A DNA stretch of 64,000 nucleotides from NCBI RefSeq assembly GCF_008692195.1, contig NZ_RXOM01000010.1, positions 44,361-108,360 on the forward strand, given 5' to 3'. The notes under the pieces were generated by a model. It made no database searches and had not been told where the DNA came from. It saw only the letters and a program-made list of their open reading frames with translations. Each line of letters begins with the position of its first letter. Position 1 is the stretch's first letter. Positions 35,444-44,365 of this stretch are shown piece after piece. Origin of the DNA: Salegentibacter sp. R32 (GTDB taxonomy: Bacteria > Bacteroidota > Bacteroidia > Flavobacteriales > Flavobacteriaceae). The translations under genes were made by a program, and so were the position numbers.

Positions 35444-36634
35444 ATGGTAACAAAAATATTCAACAATACGAAGCGTGCCTTCGCTTTAAGAAACGATAAA
35501 GAACTCAAAAAAGCCTTATTTGTATTTGGAATGATGAATCGACCCACGATGGTTGCCATAGGGACGAGAGCTACTAATTTAGCGTTAACCTTAAAACTTC
35601 CCATTCAAGGATTAATTAAGAAAACCATTTTTGAAATGTTTTGCGGTGGTGAAACCATGAAGGAATGTGAAGATATTATCGGAAAAATGTATAAAATGCA
35701 CGTGCATAGCGTGCTCGATTTTTCTAAAGAAGGAGAAGACATTGAAGAAGTGTTTGATGAAACGCTAGAAACCAAAAAGGAAATTGTCAAGTTTGCCAAC
35801 GGAAAGAAAGAAATACCATTTACTGTTTTTAAACCCACAGGAATTGGACGTTTTGAAATTTGGGAAAAAGTAACTTCTAAAAAAGATTTAACCAAAGAGG
35901 AACAAGAAGAATGGAACCGAGTAAGAAATAGGGTAGATACCATTTGTCAATTAGCTTATGATTTAGATACCAAAATTCTTGCCGATGCTGAAGAATCTTG
36001 GATGCAAGACGCTGCCGATGATTTATTGGAAGAGATGATGGAAAAGTACAATAAAGAAAAAGTTATTGTTTACAATACCTTACAATGTTACCGTTGGGAT
36101 AGGCTTCAATATATAAAAGACTTACATAAAAGAGCTAAAAACAAAGGTTTTAAAGTAGGAGCGAAGATTGTTCGTGGAGCTTATATGGAAAAGGAAAATG
36201 CCCGTGCCGATAAAAAAGGCTATCCAACTCCAATTTGTGAAGATAAGGAGGCGACCGATGTGAATTTTAATGCAGTACTTTATTACGCGATGCAAAACCT
36301 TGAGGATATTTGGTTATATATTGGTACGCACAATGAAGTGAGCTCTTACCTTACCATGCAATTAATGGATGAAAAAGGAATAGACAAACGTGACGATAGA
36401 ATTTGGTTCAGTCAGTTGTTTGGGATGAGTGACCATATTACCTACAATTTAGCTTTAAACGGATACAATGCTGCTAAGTTAGTTCCCTTTGGGCCGGTAG
36501 AAGATGTAATTCCTTATTTAATTAGAAGAGCACAAGAAAATACATCGGTAAAAGGACAAACCGGTAGAGAGTTGGCTTTACTTCGTGAGGAAAAACAACG
36601 AAGAGAAGGTACATTTACCAAGACAATTGCTTAA
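35444..36634 (+). CDS. Proline dehydrogenase
   Basis: From the ATG at 35444 the protein has 396 residues. It shows the FAD barrel motifs of monofunctional proline dehydrogenase: KVGAKIVRGAYMEKENARA, YIGTHNEVSSYL, FSQLFGMSDHITYNLALNGYNAAKLVPFGP and VIPYLIRRAQENTS, the last holding the paired arginines and glutamate that bind proline. It oxidises proline to pyrroline-5-carboxylate and passes electrons to quinone. The P5C dehydrogenase that completes the pathway is not in the window. The upstream in-frame ATG at 35342 is rejected because of the promoter box. A strong terminator follows. Confidence 0.92.
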   Translation: MVTKIFNNTKRAFALRNDKELKKALFVFGMMNRPTMVAIGTRATNLALTLKLPIQGLIKKTIFEMFCGGETMKECEDIIGKMYKMHVHSVLDFSKEGEDIEEVFDETLETKKEIVKFANGKKEIPFTVFKPTGIGRFEIWEKVTSKKDLTKEEQEEWNRVRNRVDTICQLAYDLDTKILADAEESWMQDAADDLLEEMMEKYNKEKVIVYNTLQCYRWDRLQYIKDLHKRAKNKGFKVGAKIVRGAYMEKENARADKKGYPTPICEDKEATDVNFNAVLYYAMQNLEDIWLYIGTHNEVSSYLTMQLMDEKGIDKRDDRIWFSQLFGMSDHITYNLALNGYNAAKLVPFGPVEDVIPYLIRRAQENTSVKGQTGRELALLREEKQRREGTFTKTIA

Positions 36635-36657
36635 GGTGAATATAAAATATAGTTGAT

Positions 36658-36689
36658 TAAAGCCTTTATGAATTCATAAAGGCTTTTTT
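36658..36689 (+). terminator. Terminator of the proline dehydrogenase gene
   Basis: AAAGCCTTTATG and CATAAAGGCTTT pair around AATT and a T run follows, 24 bases after the stop codon. Confidence 0.88.
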
Positions 36690-36706
36690 TGGCTTAATTT
36701 TAAACT

Positions 36707-36723
36707 AACCTTAACTTAAGGTT
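36707..36723. promoter_or_regulatory. 17-base perfect palindrome upstream of the surface lipoprotein gene (possible operator)
   Basis: AACCTTAA-C-TTAAGGTT lies 24 bases upstream of the -7 box. Position and symmetry fit a dimeric regulator site; no T run follows, so it is not a terminator. Confidence 0.45.
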
Positions 36724-36747
36724 AAGTTTATGCAAATTTATTTTTTA

Positions 36748-36755
36748 TAGGTTTG
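36748..36755 (+). promoter_or_regulatory. Promoter -7 box of the surface lipoprotein gene
   Basis: TAGGTTTG matches TAnnTTTG, 40 bases upstream of the ATG at 36796. Confidence 0.45.
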
Positions 36756-36795
36756 AATCATTCAAAAAAGCAATGTTTAATTAAATTCAAATTTT

Positions 36796-37839
36796 ATGAA
36801 AAAAACAAAATTTATTTATTTAAGTCTTATCGCTGCAGCTGGTTTAGTAGGATGTAGTGACGATGATGACACAGTAGGAGAAATTCCTGATGAATCTGAT
36901 AGAGCAGAACTTTATGTAACCAGTGGAGGTACCGGAAATGTTTCTGTATATGATTTTTCAACAGGAACACCAATGCAATATACAATCGCTGCCTCAGGTT
37001 CTTCGAACGAGGGAGTTTTCTATGATGAAAATGATGATGAATTATATGTAGTTTCAAGATCAGAAAACCAAGTTAACACTTATATGGGAGTTTCTGATTT
37101 TATAAACGATCCAACTTTAGAGGTTGAAACCGGAATATCTTCAGAATCGAATTTAAATAGTCCTAGAAAAGTGGCTATGAATGGAAACATGATTGTTGTA
37201 TCTGATAATGCTGATGTAGATGAAGACGAAACTACAGATGATGGCAGTTTCTATATCTATACCAAAACCGATGGTAATATTACCTTAAGAAATGTAGTAA
37301 CTGTAGACTTCGCAGTGTGGGGCATTACTTTTAAAGGAAATGATTTACTAGCTATTGTTGATAAAACCAGTGATTTGGCAATCTTTGAAGATTTTGTAAA
37401 TACAAATACCGTAGATGCGGAGGTGGCAGCCTCAAAAACAATTACTATGGAAGGAATTGTTAGAACACACGGAATTACTTACGATAGCGATGATGATATA
37501 TTGGTAATGACAGATATTGGTAGTGCAGATTCAGATTCAGATGGAGCTTTTCATGTAATTGAAAATGCAACTTCAAAATTAGATATGGTAAATGATGGTG
37601 AAATGCTAAGCGTTAGTGAACAGGTTCGAGTAGAAGGAGAGAACACTATGTTAGGAAATCCTGTGGATGTAGCCTATGACGAAGAAACTGGAACCATATT
37701 TGTTGCCGAAGTAGCAAATGGAGGAGGTAGGGTACTTGCTTTTTCTGAAGCAGACTATTCTAATGGAGGAAATATCGCTCCAGCTGTAAATAATAGTCTA
37801 AGTGGAGCTAATTCTCTTTATTATTATGAAGAAGATTAA
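36796..37839 (+). CDS. Surface-exposed lipoprotein with beta-propeller-like repeats
   Basis: The 347-residue protein has a lipoprotein signal ending GLVGC with the modified cysteine at C20. It is followed by SDDDD, which matches the Bacteroidota lipoprotein export signal that sends lipoproteins to the cell surface. The rest is beta-rich with spaced motifs such as LYVTSGGTGNVSVYDF, LYVVSRSENQVNTY and IFVAEVANGGGRVLAF, suggesting a beta-propeller of NHL or YVTN type. Asp-rich loops (DADVDEDE, DSDSDG) could bind calcium. It is a single gene between two terminators. Its ligand is unknown. Confidence 0.75.
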   Translation: MKKTKFIYLSLIAAAGLVGCSDDDDTVGEIPDESDRAELYVTSGGTGNVSVYDFSTGTPMQYTIAASGSSNEGVFYDENDDELYVVSRSENQVNTYMGVSDFINDPTLEVETGISSESNLNSPRKVAMNGNMIVVSDNADVDEDETTDDGSFYIYTKTDGNITLRNVVTVDFAVWGITFKGNDLLAIVDKTSDLAIFEDFVNTNTVDAEVAASKTITMEGIVRTHGITYDSDDDILVMTDIGSADSDSDGAFHVIENATSKLDMVNDGEMLSVSEQVRVEGENTMLGNPVDVAYDEETGTIFVAEVANGGGRVLAFSEADYSNGGNIAPAVNNSLSGANSLYYYEED

Positions 37840-37866
37840 TCTCCTATAATAATCTTAATTATGTAT

Positions 37867-37898
37867 TAAATCCCGTCATTATTCTGACGGGATTTTTT
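37867..37898 (+). terminator. Terminator of the surface lipoprotein gene
   Basis: AATCCCGTCA pairs with TGACGGGATT around TTATTC and a T run follows. It ends 14 bases before the YihY start. Confidence 0.88.
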
Positions 37899-37912
37899 AA
37901 TTTGGACCCTCT

Positions 37913-38899
37913 ATGAAAAAGTATTTTAAGCTCATTAAAGAAACTTATCTGGAATGGATAAAAAACAATCCATTTGAGCAAAGTGCAGTTATTGCTTATT
38001 ACACTCTATTTTCACTCCCTTCTTTATTAGTGATAGTGATTACTGTTGCCGGCTATTTTTATGGACGGGAGGCTGTTCAGCAAAGAATTACTTCAGAAAT
38101 CGGGACATTTATAGGAGAAGGGACTGCAGAAGCTATTGAAACCATGATTTCCAATGCCTTTTTAGAAGGTGGATCAGTACTTACTATTTTATTCGGAATA
38201 GGAATGTTGCTTTTTGGTGCTACCGGAGCTTTTTTTCAACTTAAGAAAGCCATGAACCGGGTTTGGGGAGTACGCCCTAAAAAAGAAAATTTTAAACGAA
38301 TATTGTTAGATAGGGCCATTTCCTTGGGAATGATTTTAGTGATTGGCTTTATGTTGCTAGTATCGTTGGTAGTTTCAGCCGTTATCCAAGGATTGGGTAA
38401 TTACGTTCAGAGTTTTGCACCAGAAATTACTTCGGTGGCGTTGTCTATTTTCAATTATCTTATCTCTTACATTTTTATTGGATTCCTTTTCGCCGGGGTT
38501 TTCAAACTTCTTCCGGATATTAAAATTAGTTGGAAAATAACTTTTTTTGGAGCTTCTATTACCACCATTTTATTTTTAGTAGGGGAGTTTCTGATTGGCT
38601 TTTACTTTGGGCAAAGCGACCCAGCTTCTGTCTATGGCGGAGCTTCTTCCGTGATATTAATTTTATTATGGGTTTTTTATTCTTGTATTATTATGCTTTT
38701 TGGAGCAGAATTTACTGTTCAGTACGCATTATTTAAAGGCTATAATATTCAACCGAATAGTTTAGCCGAACCTGCTGATAAACAAGAAATGGAAGAATTG
38801 AAACAAAAGGAGGAAGAAATCAGGAAAAAGCGAGAAAAACTTAAGGAACTCGAAACTGATGGTCCGGGTAAACATGCAGAAGAAAACCAGCCTTCTTGA
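37913..38899 (+). CDS. YihY/BrkB family inner-membrane protein
   Basis: The 328-residue protein has about six membrane helices and the YihY core: PFEQSAVIAYYTLFSLPSLL, LFGATGAFFQLKKAMNRVWGV and YGGASSVILILLWVFYSCIIMLFGAEFT. A charged, coiled-coil-like tail of about 45 residues (EEEIRKKREKLKELE) ends it. YihY proteins were once called ribonuclease BN in error; their true function is not established. The tail is a variable feature in Bacteroidota. The gene is preceded by a terminator and probably has its own promoter, although no exact -7 box was found. Confidence 0.87.
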   Translation: MKKYFKLIKETYLEWIKNNPFEQSAVIAYYTLFSLPSLLVIVITVAGYFYGREAVQQRITSEIGTFIGEGTAEAIETMISNAFLEGGSVLTILFGIGMLLFGATGAFFQLKKAMNRVWGVRPKKENFKRILLDRAISLGMILVIGFMLLVSLVVSAVIQGLGNYVQSFAPEITSVALSIFNYLISYIFIGFLFAGVFKLLPDIKISWKITFFGASITTILFLVGEFLIGFYFGQSDPASVYGGASSVILILLWVFYSCIIMLFGAEFTVQYALFKGYNIQPNSLAEPADKQEMEELKQKEEEIRKKREKLKELETDGPGKHAEENQPS

Positions 38900-38965
38900 T
38901 AAGAGTTTAACTTACTCATAACAAGGTTTAAAACATCTTTAATACAAGCTTAGATAACAATTTTT

Positions 38966-38973
38966 TAAATTTG
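38966..38973 (+). promoter_or_regulatory. Promoter -7 box of the PfpI-like gene
   Basis: TAAATTTG matches TAnnTTTG, 39 bases before the ATG at 39013. Confidence 0.45.
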
Positions 38974-39012
38974 AATGAAAAGAAAAATTAACTACAAAAA
39001 ACAAAAATTGTT

Positions 39013-39561
39013 ATGGAAAAGAGAATTGCAATATTAGCAACCGATGGGTTTGAAGAAAGTGAATTTACTTCACCTAAAGAAGCGATGGAAAAAGAAGGTT
39101 TTAAAGTAGATGTAATTAGTACAAAAGCCGGAAAAATTAAAAGTTGGGACGTAGATAACTGGGGAAAGGAATTTGACGTAGATAAAACGGTAGACCAAGT
39201 TTCTGCTAAGCAATACAACGCATTGGTGTTACCGGGAGGAGTTTTAAATCCTGATAATCTAAGAACCAATGAAGATGCGTTGGTATTTGTACGTGACTTC
39301 TTCAAACAATCTAAACCGGTGGCAGCTATCTGTCATGGACCGCAAACTTTAATTAATGCTGAAGTGGTAGAAGGAAGAACAATGACTTCTTTCCCTTCTA
39401 TTAAAAAAGATCTTGAAAATGCAGGAGCATTATGGGTAGATAAAGAAGTAGTGGTAGATGAAGCTTTTGTGACCAGCAGAACACCAGATGATTTACCAGC
39501 ATTTAACAATAAGTTAATTGAAGAGATTAAAGAAGGTAAACACGATTTACAACATGCCTAA
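39013..39561 (+). CDS. DJ-1/PfpI family protein
   Basis: The 182-residue protein has the glutamine-amidotransferase-like fold of PfpI/YhbO proteins. The conserved acidic residue is in DGFEESEF (residues 11-18), the nucleophile elbow AAICHGPQ has C107 and H108, and LVLPGGVLNPDNLR precedes it. Members have been linked to protease, chaperone and glyoxal or methylglyoxal deglycase activity under stress. No signal peptide is present, so it is cytoplasmic. It is flanked by its own promoter box and a strong terminator, so it is monocistronic. The precise biochemical activity is debated for the family. Confidence 0.88.
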   Translation: MEKRIAILATDGFEESEFTSPKEAMEKEGFKVDVISTKAGKIKSWDVDNWGKEFDVDKTVDQVSAKQYNALVLPGGVLNPDNLRTNEDALVFVRDFFKQSKPVAAICHGPQTLINAEVVEGRTMTSFPSIKKDLENAGALWVDKEVVVDEAFVTSRTPDDLPAFNNKLIEEIKEGKHDLQHA

Positions 39562-39583
39562 TCGTTTGTAAATAGTTTAAGTT

Positions 39584-39620
39584 AAAAAAATCCGTAGTGG
39601 TAAAACTACGGATTTTTTTA
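39584..39620. terminator. Bidirectional terminator between convergent genes
   Basis: ATCCGTAGT and ACTACGGAT pair around GGTAAA, with an A run on one side and a T run on the other. The end touches the stop codon of the minus-strand operon. Confidence 0.87.
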
Positions 39621-39947
39621 TTTTTTAGCTGAAGAAAACAGTAAACCGCCACTCATTCTGTTCAGCATTTTCTTTTCAAAATTCCAGAAAAATTTAAATT
39701 GACCAAAGATAGCTCCTATTACGATTAGTAGGACTTGATAGAAAGGAAAAATCAATAGTATTCGTAATACGTAATAACCAACACCTCCCCAAAAACCATT
39801 ATCAAAATGGGTTCGGTCTAAGTTTATATATTCTAGAAATGGTTTGGCAACATAAACCGAAGAAGAGCCGGTGATAGCAAATACAATAAAAATAATAACC
39901 AATTGAAAATTAGAGTGAATTCCCCAACGTTCTTTTAATTTTTTCAT
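39618..39947 (-). CDS. DUF6787-like small membrane protein
   Basis: The 109-residue protein opens MKKLKERWGIHSNFQ and has two or three hydrophobic segments (LVIIFIVFAITGSSSVYVA and YVLRILLIFPFYQVLLIVIGAIFG). A basic tail containing FFWNFEKKMLNRM ends it. The pattern is that of DUF6787, a Bacteroidota-only family of unknown function sometimes mislabelled as diacylglyceryl transferase. It is the last gene of a minus-strand run and starts 4 bases after the DUF6146 stop codon. An inner-membrane location is likely. Confidence 0.7.
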   Translation of the reverse strand: MKKLKERWGIHSNFQLVIIFIVFAITGSSSVYVAKPFLEYINLDRTHFDNGFWGGVGYYVLRILLIFPFYQVLLIVIGAIFGQFKFFWNFEKKMLNRMSGGLLFSSAKK

Positions 39948-39951
39948 TTAG

Positions 39952-40362
39952 CTAAAGGTTTTGATTGTATTCTCGCTGAAAATATAAGAAGTAATGGTAA
40001 AGTAAATAATTTACTTCATAACCATAATCTATATCAGGCTGATAATCTATTTGTTGCGGATATAAACCGGTCGTACTATAAGGATAGCTCGTTACTCTGT
40101 TATTGTAAGTAACCACATATCGCCAATTTTTTTGTTCTAAATAATTTTGATTGTAAAAGCCTCGAGGTTGTTGTGTGGCTAACCAAGAATTAAAGCCCGG
40201 TTCAAAAATAATAATTTCGTAATCCAAACTATCGTTGGCAATCCTAATTGTATCATTTTCTACGGATGAATCACCCATAGCAGTATTATCGCCTGATTTT
40301 TTTGCTGATGAACATGCAACAATCATGGCAATAATACAGACGATGGCAATTACATTTTTCAA
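39952..40362 (-). CDS. DUF6146-like lipoprotein
   Basis: The 136-residue protein has a lipoprotein signal ending MIVACSS (cysteine at 17). A short low-complexity linker follows. The conserved domain (about 35-136) has EIIIFEPGFNSWLATQQPRGFY, YLEQKNWRYVVTYNNRV and a Tyr-rich end, as in DUF6146 of Flavobacteriia. Function is unknown. It begins 1 base after the rlpA stop codon and is translated with it, which suggests an envelope role. Cys-SSAKK does not match the surface export signal, so it probably stays periplasmic-facing. Confidence 0.75.
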   Translation of the reverse strand: MKNVIAIVCIIAMIVACSSAKKSGDNTAMGDSSVENDTIRIANDSLDYEIIIFEPGFNSWLATQQPRGFYNQNYLEQKNWRYVVTYNNRVTSYPYSTTGLYPQQIDYQPDIDYGYEVNYLLYHYFLYFQREYNQNL

Positions 40363-40363
40363 A

Positions 40364-41122
40364 TTAGTTATTGTTTTGCTGAAGTGCTTTAAAATCTATA
40401 ATAAAACTTCCCGGATATTTTTTTGAAACTTTATCCCGAAAACGTTCAGCTTGGTTTCTATTATTGAATTTACCCAAAATTAAGCTATATACCTTAATGT
40501 TTTGAACAGTTTTTACTTGAACGGTCACATTTTTTTGATAGCTGATTTTTAAATTATCTGCCAATCGGATTAAATTGGCTACTTCCTGAAAACTTCCTAC
40601 TTGCACTCCAAACCAATCGGGTTCGATTCGGTCTATATTCAACTCATAAAACTCATTAGGTTCCACATTCGTTGGAGTAGAAGTAGTTTCTGAATGGTTA
40701 CTTGTTGAGTTATTTGTAGAAGCGGTTTCGGTTTCAGAAGGTAAACTTACATCATCTATCGTATCAGTGGCATTACCCACTACTTCAATCACTACATCGG
40801 TTACTCCAATAGGCAGATAGCCTAATTTATCAGCTGCAGATTTAGAAAGGTCAATAATCCTTCCACTTACAAATGGTCCACGGTCGTTAATTTCGACCAC
40901 AGTAGATTTATTATTGGCTAAATTCGTAACCCTTACTTTGGTACCAAACGGTAAATGACGATGGGCCGCTGTAGCTTTATTGTGATGATATTTCACTCCG
41001 CTGGCAGTTCGTCTTCCTTCAAATTTATCGGCATAAAAGGAAGCTTTCCCCGTTTGTACTTGTGCTAAAAGGCTACTACTGAAAAATAAAAAGCAACAGA
41101 TGGTCGTGATTAGTTTCTGCAT
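40364..41122 (-). CDS. rlpA: RlpA-like septal ring protein with SPOR domain
   Basis: The 252-residue protein has a signal peptide (1-20, ending LLAQ). The double-psi beta-barrel of RlpA (about 24-105) has GKASFYADKFEGRRTASGV, LPFGTKVRVTNL, VVEINDRGPF and IIDLSKSAADKLG. A Ser/Thr/Asn linker and a C-terminal SPOR domain (about 170-250) follow. RlpA enzymes cleave naked glycan strands of peptidoglycan, and SPOR domains target division sites. Unlike some relatives it has no lipobox. It starts 12 bases after the serA stop. Confidence 0.85.
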   Translation of the reverse strand: MQKLITTICCFLFFSSSLLAQVQTGKASFYADKFEGRRTASGVKYHHNKATAAHRHLPFGTKVRVTNLANNKSTVVEINDRGPFVSGRIIDLSKSAADKLGYLPIGVTDVVIEVVGNATDTIDDVSLPSETETASTNNSTSNHSETTSTPTNVEPNEFYELNIDRIEPDWFGVQVGSFQEVANLIRLADNLKISYQKNVTVQVKTVQNIKVYSLILGKFNNRNQAERFRDKVSKKYPGSFIIDFKALQQNNN

Positions 41123-41134
41123 AAAATAGAAAAA

Positions 41135-42097
41135 TTAGTTTTTAGGAGTTCCCAATATATCAATAATCTGATTAGCCAATTCTACACCAATCCTATCTTG
41201 AGCTTCATTGGTAGAACCGCCAATATGCGGACTTAAAGACATATGCGGATTCATTAAAACTTTAATTTCCGGTTTGGGTTCAGATTCAAAAACATCTAAC
41301 CCGGCAAAAGCTAATTTTCTATTGTCTAAGGCTTCAACCAAAGCAACTTCATCTATAACTCCACCACGGGCAGCATTAATTAAACCTGCGCCGTCTTTCA
41401 TCATTTCTAATTCTTTTTTACCAATCACGTACTCTTTTTGAGCAGGAACGTGAAGACTTATAAAATCTGATTGTTTTAAAACTTCTTCTTTGCTAATGGT
41501 TTTGATGTTGAAATCTAATTTTTGGCCATCAAAGAAATCTACTTCAATTTTTGCTTCTTCCAGAAAGGCATCGGCAGCAATCACTTTCATTCCTAAACCA
41601 ATGGCTACTTTTGCAGTGGCTTGGCCAATTCTACCAAAACCAATAATACCAAGGGTTTTTCCTTTTAACTCAACACCTTTGGCGTAGCTTTTCTTTAACT
41701 CTTTAAATTTGCTTTCGCCTTCTAAAGGCATATCCCGGTTGGCATTCTTTAAGAACCGAACTCCATTTAAGAGGTGGGCAAAAACCAATTCTGCCACACT
41801 TGCAGAAGATGCTGCGGGAGTATTAATTACTTTTACCCCTTTTTCTTTAGCATAGTCAACATCTATATTGTCTAGACCAACACCGCCACGACCAATAACT
41901 TTTAAGTCCGGGCAAGCATCAATAATATCTTTTCTAACTTTGGTAGCACTTCTTACCAAGATCACATCAATCTTGTTTTCATTAAGATAATCGATGAGTT
42001 GCTCTTGGGCTACTTTTTTGGTAATTACTTCATACCCGGCTTTTTCCAATTTATCAATTCCACTTTGTGAAACGCCGTCGTTTGCTAATACTTTCAT
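41135..42097 (-). CDS. serA: D-3-phosphoglycerate dehydrogenase
   Basis: The 320-residue protein is a D-2-hydroxyacid dehydrogenase. The NAD-binding motif LGIIGFGRIGQATA lies near 148, the catalytic arginine is in INAARGGVIDE, and the histidine is in LSPHIGGSTNEA. It lacks the ACT domain of the 410-residue E. coli enzyme, so serine feedback through that domain is absent. It lies 25 bases after serC, which makes 3-phosphoglycerate oxidation and transamination to O-phosphoserine the clear pathway. That phosphoserine is also the expected substrate of the capA-like enzyme at 16.7 kb. Confidence 0.9.
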   Translation of the reverse strand: MKVLANDGVSQSGIDKLEKAGYEVITKKVAQEQLIDYLNENKIDVILVRSATKVRKDIIDACPDLKVIGRGGVGLDNIDVDYAKEKGVKVINTPAASSASVAELVFAHLLNGVRFLKNANRDMPLEGESKFKELKKSYAKGVELKGKTLGIIGFGRIGQATAKVAIGLGMKVIAADAFLEEAKIEVDFFDGQKLDFNIKTISKEEVLKQSDFISLHVPAQKEYVIGKKELEMMKDGAGLINAARGGVIDEVALVEALDNRKLAFAGLDVFESEPKPEIKVLMNPHMSLSPHIGGSTNEAQDRIGVELANQIIDILGTPKN

Positions 42098-42122
42098 TAT
42101 AATTTGTTGTGTTTGTTTAATT

Positions 42123-43187
42123 TTAGGCTTGAGTTTCTAACTCTTTCATAACGTTTACTAAAACTTCAACGCTTTCTTTTGGTAATGCATTGTACATAGA
42201 AGCGCGGTAACCCCCAACGCTACGGTGACCGTTAATTCCATTAATATGGGCGGCTTTTGCTAAATCTTCAAAAAGGTCTTTTAGCTTTTCATCTTTTAAA
42301 TTGAAAGTGGCATTCATGATCGAACGGTCTTCCAAGGCAGCAAAACCTTCAAATAAAGGATTTCTGTCTATTTCACCATACATTAAGGCTGCTTTTTCTT
42401 CATTCAATTTTTGAATACCGGCAATGCCCCCTTTTTCTTTAATCCAACGTAGGGTAAGCATAGAAGTGTAAACCGCAAAAACCGGTGGCGTGTTGAACAT
42501 GCTATCTTTGCCAATATGCACTTGATAATCAAGCATAGAAGGAATTTGACGGGAAACTTTTCCTAAAATATCTTCTTTTACTACGACTAAAGTAGTTCCG
42601 GCAGGCCCCATATTTTTTTGAGCTCCGGCATAAATTAAGTCGAATTTAGAAAAGTCCAATTCCCGGCTAAAGATATCACTACTCATATCACAAACCAATG
42701 GAATGTTTACCGAAGGAAATTCTTTTATTTGGGTACCAAAAATGGTGTTGTTACTAGTGCAATGCAAATAGTCTGCATCGGCAGGGATGTTATAATTTTT
42801 AGGAATGTAGTTGAAGTTTTTATCTTTAGAAGAGGCCACTTCTTCTACTTCTCCAAATAATTTTGCTTCTTTAATAGCTTTAGAAGACCACGTTCCGGTA
42901 TTTAAGTAAGCTGCTTTCTTTTCTAATAAATTATAAGCTGCCATTAAAAATTGAGTACTTGCACCACCTTGTAAAAAAAGTGCTTTATAGCCTTTATCTT
43001 CTAATCTTAATAACTCTAAAGCAAGGTGCTGCGCTTCTTCCATTACTGCCACAAAGTCTTTACTTCTGTGGGAAATTTCTAAAATGGATAGTCCCGAATG
43101 ATTAAAATCTAATATAGCTTGACTTGATTCTTTAAATACGCTTTGGGGTAAAATGCAAGGTCCTGCACTAAAATTGTGTTTTTTCAT
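42123..43187 (-). CDS. serC: Phosphoserine aminotransferase
   Basis: The 354-residue protein has the PLP lysine K191 in [11 protein letters not shown], the substrate loop [10 protein letters not shown] near 71-80, [12 protein letters not shown] near 142 and the C-terminal [15 protein letters not shown]. It converts phosphohydroxypyruvate to O-phospho-L-serine and is also able to act in pyridoxal phosphate synthesis in some bacteria. Length is typical (about 350-360). It precedes serA in the same operon; the gap to the upstream acyl-CoA reductase gene is 69 bases and may contain its own promoter, though no exact TAnnTTTG box was seen. Confidence 0.95.
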   Translation of the reverse strand: MKKHNFSAGPCILPQSVFKESSQAILDFNHSGLSILEISHRSKDFVAVMEEAQHLALELLRLEDKGYKALFLQGGASTQFLMAAYNLLEKKAAYLNTGTWSSKAIKEAKLFGEVEEVASSKDKNFNYIPKNYNIPADADYLHCTSNNTIFGTQIKEFPSVNIPLVCDMSSDIFSRELDFSKFDLIYAGAQKNMGPAGTTLVVVKEDILGKVSRQIPSMLDYQVHIGKDSMFNTPPVFAVYTSMLTLRWIKEKGGIAGIQKLNEEKAALMYGEIDRNPLFEGFAALEDRSIMNATFNLKDEKLKDLFEDLAKAAHINGINGHRSVGGYRASMYNALPKESVEVLVNVMKELETQA

Positions 43188-43256
43188 AATTGTTGTTTTG
43201 TGGTATAATAAGCTTGCTAAAATTACAAAGTATATAACCGAATAAAAAGCTTTGTA

Positions 43257-44300
43257 TTATAAATTTAACAGGAAATCTAGGGTATCTACGTTATCGGCAT
43301 AATCTGATAACCTAGGTTGCTGGGTTTCACCAAATGCTATATGATTATCGGCTAAGTTATTAGAAACAATACATTGAATGTTTTCTTCCTTTGCTTTTAG
43401 TTGCTGTTGAAGCTTTTCCAAATCGCTATACTTTTCATAAAATAGTGTTGCAATGGGAGAGGAGAAGGATTCATCTTCTTTCAGAATTAAAAATCCGTTG
43501 TCGAATATTTTGAATTCACTCATTAAATACACCGCTTTATTATAATCGTAGTTATTGGAATATTTATTAGAATCCATAATTGGATGCCAATCGTAAATGG
43601 CTTGGTAAAGTTGCTCAATTTTATAATCTTTAGGGATGTAAATTTTCGACACATTCCGGCAGCCTAATCCGTAATATCTAAAAATGTCTTCTGCCAAAGG
43701 TTGTAATTCTTCTTTGGTTTCTTCCCCGGTTAATATTGCTACCGAATTTCTATTTTTTCTGATAATATGCGGTTTGTTAGAAAAATAATATTCAAAATAA
43801 CGCGCAGTATTGTTGCTTCCGGTGGCAATAACTGCATCAAAATTCTCTAAGCGGTCTTTAGTGAAAATAATGTATTCTTTTATTTCTGAATTCACTTCCA
43901 ATAGAAATTCAGCTAACACTGGTAACAATTGATTATCGTCAGAAGATTGTTTGATGAGTATTTTATTCCCTGAAATTAATACCGAAAGAAAATCGTGAAA
44001 ACCTACCAGAGGAATATTCCCCGCCATAATCACCGCAACGGTCTTGGGTTCTTTTTCCTTTATATTATAGTTATTCAGCCAATTGTTTAAATTTTCTTCT
44101 TTTAATGCTGAAGCCCATTGAGCTAAAGAAAAATTGATATTTTCTTTGGTAAACCATCCATTATAGTGAATGGATACGTTTACTTTCTCTTGAAGTTTTT
44201 GGTAGAAATTTTTATTTTCTTCGGAAGGTGAATTTCTAATGAAATCGCTTAAAAAATCCCCTAATTTTATAAATGCTTCTTTACGTGCTTCTAGCGTCAT
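43257..44300 (-). CDS. LuxC-like acyl-CoA reductase
   Basis: The 347-residue protein belongs to the LuxC/acyl-CoA reductase group of the aldehyde dehydrogenase superfamily. It has VAVIMAGNIPLVGFHDFL (88-105), the nucleotide-binding GSNNTARYFEYYF (161-173), NSVAILTGEE and the catalytic cysteine C214 in YYGLGCRN. It would reduce fatty acyl thioesters to aldehydes with NADPH. The substrate in Flavobacteriia is unknown. It diverges from the ferredoxin gene, with a consensus promoter between them, and lies upstream of serC in the same direction. Confidence 0.83.
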   Translation of the reverse strand: MTLEARKEAFIKLGDFLSDFIRNSPSEENKNFYQKLQEKVNVSIHYNGWFTKENINFSLAQWASALKEENLNNWLNNYNIKEKEPKTVAVIMAGNIPLVGFHDFLSVLISGNKILIKQSSDDNQLLPVLAEFLLEVNSEIKEYIIFTKDRLENFDAVIATGSNNTARYFEYYFSNKPHIIRKNRNSVAILTGEETKEELQPLAEDIFRYYGLGCRNVSKIYIPKDYKIEQLYQAIYDWHPIMDSNKYSNNYDYNKAVYLMSEFKIFDNGFLILKEDESFSSPIATLFYEKYSDLEKLQQQLKAKEENIQCIVSNNLADNHIAFGETQQPRLSDYADNVDTLDFLLNL

Positions 44301-44305
44301 ATTAT

Positions 44306-44336
44306 TTGGTTATGTAGGCTAATGGCTTTATTTTTG
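44306..44336 (+). promoter_or_regulatory. Promoter of the ferredoxin gene
   Basis: TTG at 44306-44308, exactly 20 bases, then TATTTTTG at 44329-44336, both perfect matches. It shows that the ferredoxin starts at the ATG at 44366, not at the in-frame ATG-like codon at 44336. Confidence 0.65.
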
Positions 44337-44365
44337 TGCAAAGTTACATAACTAAAAACAAAAAA

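Noticed and set aside
34284..35453. Longer aroB starting at 35453
   Set aside because: The 34 extra codons do not resemble the enzyme and overlap the promoter of the divergent gene.
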